A DNA stretch of 16,741 bases from Baffinella frigidus (Eukaryota > Cryptophyceae > Cryptomonadales > Baffinellaceae): the NCBI GenBank assembly GCA_026770585.1, contig MU646446.1, positions 172,442 through 189,182 of the forward strand. The letters are read 5' to 3'. Position 1 is the stretch's first letter, and each line of letters begins with the position of its first letter. This document shows positions 13,352 through 16,741 of the stretch, in pieces. The notes under the pieces are model-generated. The model made no database searches. It was not told where the DNA came from and was given only the letters and a program-made list of their open reading frames with translations. A program made the translations under genes and the position numbers.

Positions 13352-14585
13352 GATCTGGACAAGCAGAGGAGGCCCTGGACTGCTTGCTTGCCAACAACTC
13401 TCGCCTGCCAAACTACCCCCCCCAGTGAGCCAATCTGAACCACAAATCCCTCAACCCTAAACCCTAAACCCTCAACCACCCTCAACCCTCAACCCTCAAC
13501 CCTAAACCCTAAACCAGGAGAAACTCCGCGCGGAGGGGGATCTGGAGGAGGTTCAGGAGAATCTCGGATACGTGGTCCGTGCCGAAAACGCTCGCATGAC
13601 ACAGGTCTCATCTCAGAAAAGGGATTCTAAAATTCGTTTTCTTAAGTCAATTCCCCTGCAAATATGTCAACTTGTGCGTAGAGAAAAGAATAAGTTGACG
13701 AATTTAGAGGGTGGAGTAGCAGGCGTTTTGTGTGGTAACATGATGTTCCCCCACTTGTCACAAAAATCTGAGAGCACTTTTGTGAAACAGAATTGAAAGT
13801 TGGTTCACAAATGTGGTCTCAGATTTTCGTGACACGTGGGGGAACACCTCCAAAAATTGCCCGCGACGAGTTTTAGTTCACCCAGGCGGGCCCATCCGGA
13901 GGAAAAAAAAACGTTTTCCTCCACTTTTGCCAACTTTTCAAAGGGGCTGTCGACAACTTTTGGTCTGCTACCCCACCCTCCGAATTTATAGGAATTGACT
14001 TCAGAAAACGAATTTTGGAATCCCTTTTCTGAGATAAGGTCACGCCCCCCCCGAAACCTGCTTGGAAATACGGGACCTTGGGACCTTGGGACCTTGTTGA
14101 GCCGTTGACGCACCTTCGCGTGAGCACGCTAAGTCATCACCCGCGCGCTGAGCATCCACCCGAGGCGGGCCTAGTCACGTACCGGAGAATCATTGGAGGC
14201 AGGAATCTTCTTTGCTAGGGATGGGTTTCGTGTCGCGGTGCAGCTGTGACGAGCCCAAAGGTCTCTTCTTTCCCAAGACAGCACACCCTCCCTTACCGCG
14301 CAGGCGGGCGACTTGGCCTTACTGGCGGTGGCTGCCGGCGTCTCTCTCATCCAGTGTTGGTATTACTGATTACTGATTACTGATTACTGAATTTATTAAA
14401 GAGGTTTCGCCGTTATTGCCTAACCCGTGCCTTAACCAGACTATGATCGGTCCATGTTATACCCCGCTCATTAATAACGGCCTCTCTCCCTATCCGCGCA
14501 GGCGGACGACCTGGCCGCGCTGGCGGTTGCGGCCGGCGCCGATCCTGTCGTCGTGCAGGCGATCAGGAGCCGCCCGCTGCAATGA
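12299..14585 (+). CDS. Ubiquitin-like/coiled-coil protein, 3 exons, 260 aa
   Basis: Exons 12299-12910, 13518-13604 and 14502-14585 join in phase 0. Residues 1-79 are ubiquitin-like: MQIFVSTLT at the start, [20 protein letters not shown] (46-65) and ESTLHLV (71-77). The domain has an insertion after TLT, Gly at the positions of ubiquitin Lys48 and Lys63, and no Gly-Gly end (it runs SAPPRANG), so it should not be conjugated. Basic patches PAKRPR (105-110) and KKRR (175-178) look like nuclear signals. Residues about 119-168 are a coiled coil of Glu/Arg/Leu heptads. The tail has [12 protein letters not shown] and ends RSRPLQ. The start ATG fits the ubiquitin N-terminus exactly. The exon 1 donor could instead be CAA|GTGAAG at 12902, also in phase, giving three residues fewer. 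A nuclear binding or adaptor role is inference only. Confidence 0.85.
12942..13149. repeat. Dispersed CGACTGTTGACT repeat; 13043-13149 has inverted ends
   Basis: TCCCACGACTGTTGACTGATCC (about 13043 on) is inverted at 13129-13149 as GGTTAGCCAACAGTCGCGGG, a 107-bp MITE-like unit. A partial copy (TCCCACGACTGTTAATG) starts near 12936. Related pieces lie at 6710-6735 and 6600-6675 in RanBP1 intron 7. Confidence 0.65.
13277..13349. repeat. (CT)n microsatellite in intron 1 of the ubiquitin-like gene
   Basis: This is an almost uninterrupted CT run on the sense strand. Open frames through it (Ser/Leu or Arg/Glu repeats) are artefacts. Confidence 0.95.
13447..13514 (+). repeat. CCCTAAA/CCCTCAA array abutting an exon acceptor
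   Basis: The units CCCTCAA, CCCTAAA and CCACCCTCAA run right up to ACCAG|GAG, so the acceptor CAG is itself a continuation of the array. Confidence 0.92.
13518..13604 (+). CDS. Ubiquitin-like gene exon 2
   Basis: 29 codons in phase 0 read [18 protein letters not shown] and then [11 protein letters not shown], continuing the charged helix of exon 1. The donor ACAG|GTCTCA is formed where MITE B3 inserted. Its target duplication GGTC spans the splice site. Confidence 0.8.
13608..14037. mobile_element. MITE family B, copy 3 (TSD GGTC), with a nested insertion
   Basis: TCATCTCAGAAAAGGGATTC at the left pairs with GGAATCCCTTTTCTGAGATAA at the right. GGTC flanks both ends (13604-13607 and 14038-14041). 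The copy is interrupted by a 274-bp element at 13707-13980. Without it and one 8-bp duplicate the length would match copies 1 and 2. Confidence 0.9.
13707..13980. mobile_element. Nested 274-bp non-autonomous element, 8-bp TSD (hAT-like)
   Basis: The ends GAGGGTGGAGTAGCAG and CTGCTACCCCACCCTC are inverted copies with one mismatch. CGAATTTA precedes (13699-13706) and follows (13981-13988), an exact 8-bp target duplication as in hAT-type elements. Inside, TTCCCCCACTTGTCAC...TCTGAG is inverted as CTCAGATTTTCGTGACACGT...GGGGGAA. Confidence 0.85.
14304..14370 (+). pseudogene. Duplicate of the terminal exon of the ubiquitin-like gene
   Basis: TACCGCGCAG|GCGGGCGACTTGGCC parallels TATCCGCGCAG|GCGGACGACCTGGCC at 14491-14516. 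The acceptor is intact and the frame is open in the same phase: [17 protein letters not shown] and then CWYY with TGA near 14368. It could be an alternative last exon or a decaying copy. Confidence 0.75.
14362..14391. repeat. Four tandem ATTACTG heptamers
   Basis: ATTACTGATTACTGATTACT continues for a fourth unit. It lies just after the duplicated exon and supplies its stop codon. Confidence 0.9.
14502..14585 (+). CDS. Ubiquitin-like gene exon 3 (terminal)
   Basis: 27 codons plus TGA (14583-14585) follow CCGCGCAG in phase 0: [15 protein letters not shown], then [12 protein letters not shown]. It is preferred over the 14304 copy because it keeps a longer, ordinary C-terminus; both are possible. 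Confidence 0.75.
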   Translation, partial: ADDLAALAVAAGADPVVVQAIRSRPLQ

Positions 14586-14916
14586 CGTGTCCTACCATTA
14601 AGTTGTCGTAGCATTAAGTTGTCCTAGCATTGAGAGCCGGAAGAGGATCAAGAGCCGGAAGCTGTACGTATCTTTCTCCGGAGGCGCGTCGTTGTGCACA
14701 GCTTCATCGCGTGTGTGCATGTATCGTGGTGTAGGTCTTCCTGGGGCGTAGGAGGTGGAGTTAGAATCCATCCGGAAAATGCTCGTATGAGCGGCCGACA
14801 CGGGGTACAGCAAGTGGCACAATGCGTAGCATGTGCGGCGCTGACGCTGGTTGTTTGGCAATAAATTATCAATCTCTCTCTTCCTGGGGATGGTGTTTGA
14901 AGCACTCGCTTCGGTA

Positions 14917-15035
14917 CAGAGGTACCTCGCTCATAAGACAGCGCCCCCCCCCCCTAGGACCACCATAAGGCCCTAGGCATAGGCCCACTGTAGGGTCCTA
15001 AGGGTTGGTGCTTTCTCATGAGCGAGGTACCCCGG
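14917..15035. mobile_element. MITE family C, copy 6 (TA-flanked)
   Basis: CAGAGGTACCTCGCTCATAA at the left pairs with TCATGAGCGAGGTACCCCGG at the right, with TA on both sides. It includes a 14-base C-run. Confidence 0.87.
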
Positions 15036-15039
15036 TACT

Positions 15040-15120
15040 GTGAGTGTGCGAGAGTGTGAGAGTTTGAGAGTGTGAGAATGTGAGAATGTGAGAGTGAAGG
15101 TGTGAGGAGTGCGAGTGTGT
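15040..15120. repeat. Degenerate GAGTGTGA octamer repeat
   Basis: Successive GAGTGTGA, GAGTTTGA, GAATGTGA and GAGTGAAG units. No gene is seen in 14586-15670. Confidence 0.8.
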
Positions 15121-15442
15121 GAACTGGGGCTTCACCTCAATACATCGGGGGGGGGCGTCTTGAGATTTTGCCTAGACAAATGCGGGTATGTCGACTTAAG
15201 GCGGCAACCAAGTGGGAGAAGTGGTCGGGTCGGCTGAACCCTCCCTGGCTTTTCGGTTGCCTGCAAACGATCCTGTCAAGGCTCTCCCTGGACAATCTTG
15301 CGTGTGTGTGTTCCTCTGGTGTGGGGTTCAGGTGTTTGGTGTTTGGGGTTTGGGTTTGGGCTTTGGGGGTGTTGGAGGTACCCCGTTACTACCCCGTTAC
15401 TGGGACATGCACCGGAATACATGGGTGGAATCCCTTTATTTA

Positions 15443-15482
15443 CAGGGGTACCTTGCTCATAAGAAAGTGCCCCCCTCCCTAG
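15443..15482. mobile_element. MITE family C, copy 7 (left end only)
   Basis: CAGGGGTACCTTGCTCATAA after TA, then GAAAGTGCCCCCCTCCCTAG, and the match stops. The right half is absent. Confidence 0.75.
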
Positions 15483-15671
15483 TGGCTATGTCTCAATCAG
15501 TGAATTCACTTTGAAATTAGTCCTTTTCATAGTGCATCAGGGACGTTTGCCCCCCAACAACATTACCTTTAAGAGAGAGCGAGAGAGAGAGAGCAATCAG
15601 GTACGCCTGCCCTCCACCGCTTCGATTACTGCGATAGACGATTTCCTGGTCACTCATGGTCGGACAGCGGC

Positions 15672-15755
15672 GTGAACTTCTTCTATGGCCTTTCTGCAGG
15701 ATACGTTCCGGCGTCCGCCTATGTTGGGAGCTCGAAGAACCTTGAGGACCTAAAG
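15672..15755 (+). other. Introner-like repeat, copy 2 (84 nt)
   Basis: GTGAACTTCTTCTATGGCC at the left and GAGGACCTAAAG|GACTTT at the right give GT and AG ends. The core CCGCCTATGTTGGGAGCTCG is intact. The downstream frame GIFPVLRETCDEWRAAFEAL (from about 15779) looks coding-like, but I cannot join it across the element. Confidence 0.6.
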
Positions 15756-15954
15756 GACTTTCTTGAGAAGCAGGGTTGGCAGGGATCTTCCCCGTCCTTC
15801 GGGAGACTTGCGACGAGTGGCGAGCGGCGTTTGAGGCACTCGCGGTCACGCATCATGCTTCGAGATGTGGTTGGTCTAGATGTGATTGGCTCAGACTCTC
15901 TGAATCCGGGTTCATCTCCACTTGCCAGCAGCTCAGGAACATCCACGGGGTAAG

Positions 15955-16014
15955 CATAGGCGGACACCGGAATTTGTTCTGCAGGAATTTGTTGTGCAGA
16001 AAAGCCATGCTTCC
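15955..16014 (-). other. Introner-like repeat, copy 4 (minus, truncated)
   Basis: The minus strand reads GGAAGCATGGCTTTTCTGCA, then AAATTCCGGTGTCCGCCTAT, with an internal tandem duplication (AACAAATTCCTGCAG), and then loses the CTAAAG end. Confidence 0.6.
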
Positions 16015-16133
16015 GTTGGGATCACATGGGCTCGGCCCGCAGCCAGGGACGCCCTTTGCACCGGTCGGATCCTTCTCCGTGAAGCTGGGGAGATCTGCGC
16101 TTTCGAGTTTTGGGCACATCTGGAAGAGAACTT

Positions 16134-16172
16134 GGTGCTTTGGTGCGTTGGTGCTTTGGTGCGTTGGTGCTT
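16134..16172. repeat. Tandem GGTGCTTTGGTGCGTT (16 bp, ~2.5 copies)
   Basis: GGTGCTTTGGTGCGTT occurs twice plus a partial unit. Related GGTGCTTTGGTGCTTTT lies in the right arm of the inverted repeat near 11059. Confidence 0.75.
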
Positions 16173-16254
16173 TGTGGGAGGGGGGCAGACGTGGGACAGC
16201 AGGTGCAGAGGAAGGTGGAGGTGGCGAGCACCTGCGCGCTCCTCCAGTCCGCCG

Positions 16255-16333
16255 GTCCTAGCATGGCCTTTCTGCCGGATAAGTTCCGGTGTCCGCCTAT
16301 GTTGGGAGCTCGAAGAACCTAAAGGACCTAAAG
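16255..16333 (+). other. Introner-like repeat, copy 3 (79 nt)
   Basis: CCG|GTCCTAGCATGGCC to GGACCTAAAG|GATGCATTCC has GT and AG ends at the same places as copy 1 (79 versus 80 nt) and the same core. The reading frame stays open across an ideal splice, but no protein family is recognised. Confidence 0.7.
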
Positions 16334-16512
16334 GATGCATTCCCCATGGTCACTTAGTCAGGCATCACTATGACCAGTTTCCCGAGCGTGTTAGGCGCTC
16401 GGCCCGGTGCTGGTGCTCTGGGGATACTACCCCATATAGGATGACCAGAGTGACTTTACACAGGTCACGTCCAATACTGGGACATATCAGGCCGCACGCG
16501 TTATCCCCAAAG

Positions 16513-16640
16513 GTGCGGGGCAGCATCTCACAGCGAGACGTTGGTGAGGTCTGGCACTGATCACAGGGAGACGTTGGTGCAAACACGTGTGGAATCGGCC
16601 TCAGTAGCAGGGTTTCTGGGGTTCAGTAGCAAGCTGTCTG
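16513..16640. repeat. Short tandem duplications before the terminal array
   Basis: CAGCGAGACGTTGGTG and CAGGGAGACGTTGGTG, then TCAGTAGCAGGGTTTCTGGG and TCAGTAGCAAGCTGTCTGGG, are paired duplicates. No gene is visible. Confidence 0.75.
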
Positions 16641-16741
16641 GGGTTTAGGGTTTAGGGTTTAGGGTTTAGGGTTTAGGGTTTAGGGTTTAGGGTTCAGGGT
16701 TTAGGGTTTAGGGTTCAGGGTTTAGGGTTTAGGGTGTAGGG
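16640..16741 (-). repeat. TTTAGGG array at the right edge
   Basis: About 14 heptamers are mostly TTTAGGG with TTCAGGG and TGTAGGG variants, running off the window. The G-rich strand points right, as at a right-hand chromosome end, but the variants and many internal arrays leave that open. Confidence 0.95.

Noticed and set aside
15776-15950. Possible exon reading GIFPVLRETCDEWRAAFEAL on the + strand between introner-like copies
   Set aside because: A stop lies just upstream, and no in-phase join across the adjacent GT-AG element could be found, so it is not called as a gene.
15922-16560. 212-codon + strand open frame
   Set aside because: It runs through a minus-oriented introner-like copy, a GGTGCTTTGGTGC tandem repeat and another copy. 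The composition is not protein-like overall.
1-16741. Dinoflagellate spliced-leader relicts as an organism marker
   Set aside because: I looked for a CCGTAGCCATTTTGGCTCAAG-like sequence and saw none, so this neither supports nor excludes a dinoflagellate.
1-16741. tRNA or rRNA genes
   Set aside because: No GTTCGA-type T-loop with matching acceptor stems and no rRNA-like stretch was noticed by eye. A covariance-model scan would be needed to exclude them.

Overview
The window is nuclear DNA of a eukaryote, most likely a unicellular alga. Coding pieces are GC-rich and split by GT-AG introns. Plant-type telomere-like repeats (CCCTAAA/TTTAGGG) are scattered through introns and intergenic DNA, and most of the sequence is repeats, MITE-like inverted-repeat elements and decayed duplications. 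The TTTAGGG unit fits the green lineage or dinoflagellates better than most stramenopiles or haptophytes. I cannot name the species.

Two genes can be rebuilt with confidence. (1) A Ran-binding protein 1 (RanBP1) gene runs on the + strand from the left edge to 7163. Eight exons join in phase to give 187 codons covering a complete RanBD domain; only the extreme N-terminus lies outside the window. (2) A + strand gene at 12299-14585 joins three exons into a 260-residue protein: a ubiquitin-like domain without the C-terminal Gly-Gly, two basic NLS-like patches and a coiled coil. On the - strand lie a broken ankyrin-repeat gene (8568-9024, with a further fragment at 9111-9146) and an isolated clean C-terminal exon of unknown identity (10768-10905).

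Layout: 1-7163 RanBP1, its introns filled with MITEs, telomere-like arrays and duplicated exon pieces; 7164-8567 duplicated 3'-flank sequence, several copies of a TA-flanked MITE and a GA/GC microsatellite; 8568-9150 ankyrin remnant; 9395-9740 minisatellites; 9955-11646 a large inverted repeat with telomere-like arrays in both arms; 11647-12298 nothing identified; 12299-14585 the ubiquitin-like gene; 14586-16741 repeats, three intron-like repeat copies and a terminal TTTAGGG array.

The most interesting signals concern how introns and exons are made and lost. An ~80-nt repeat behaves as an introner-like element: one copy has exact GT/AG ends and its removal restores an ankyrin repeat. Telomere-like CCCTAAA arrays lie directly upstream of five of nine confirmed 3' splice sites, always in the same sense orientation. 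Several exons or splice sites have nearby decayed duplicates. The two main genes have no evident functional link beyond a possible nuclear role for each.
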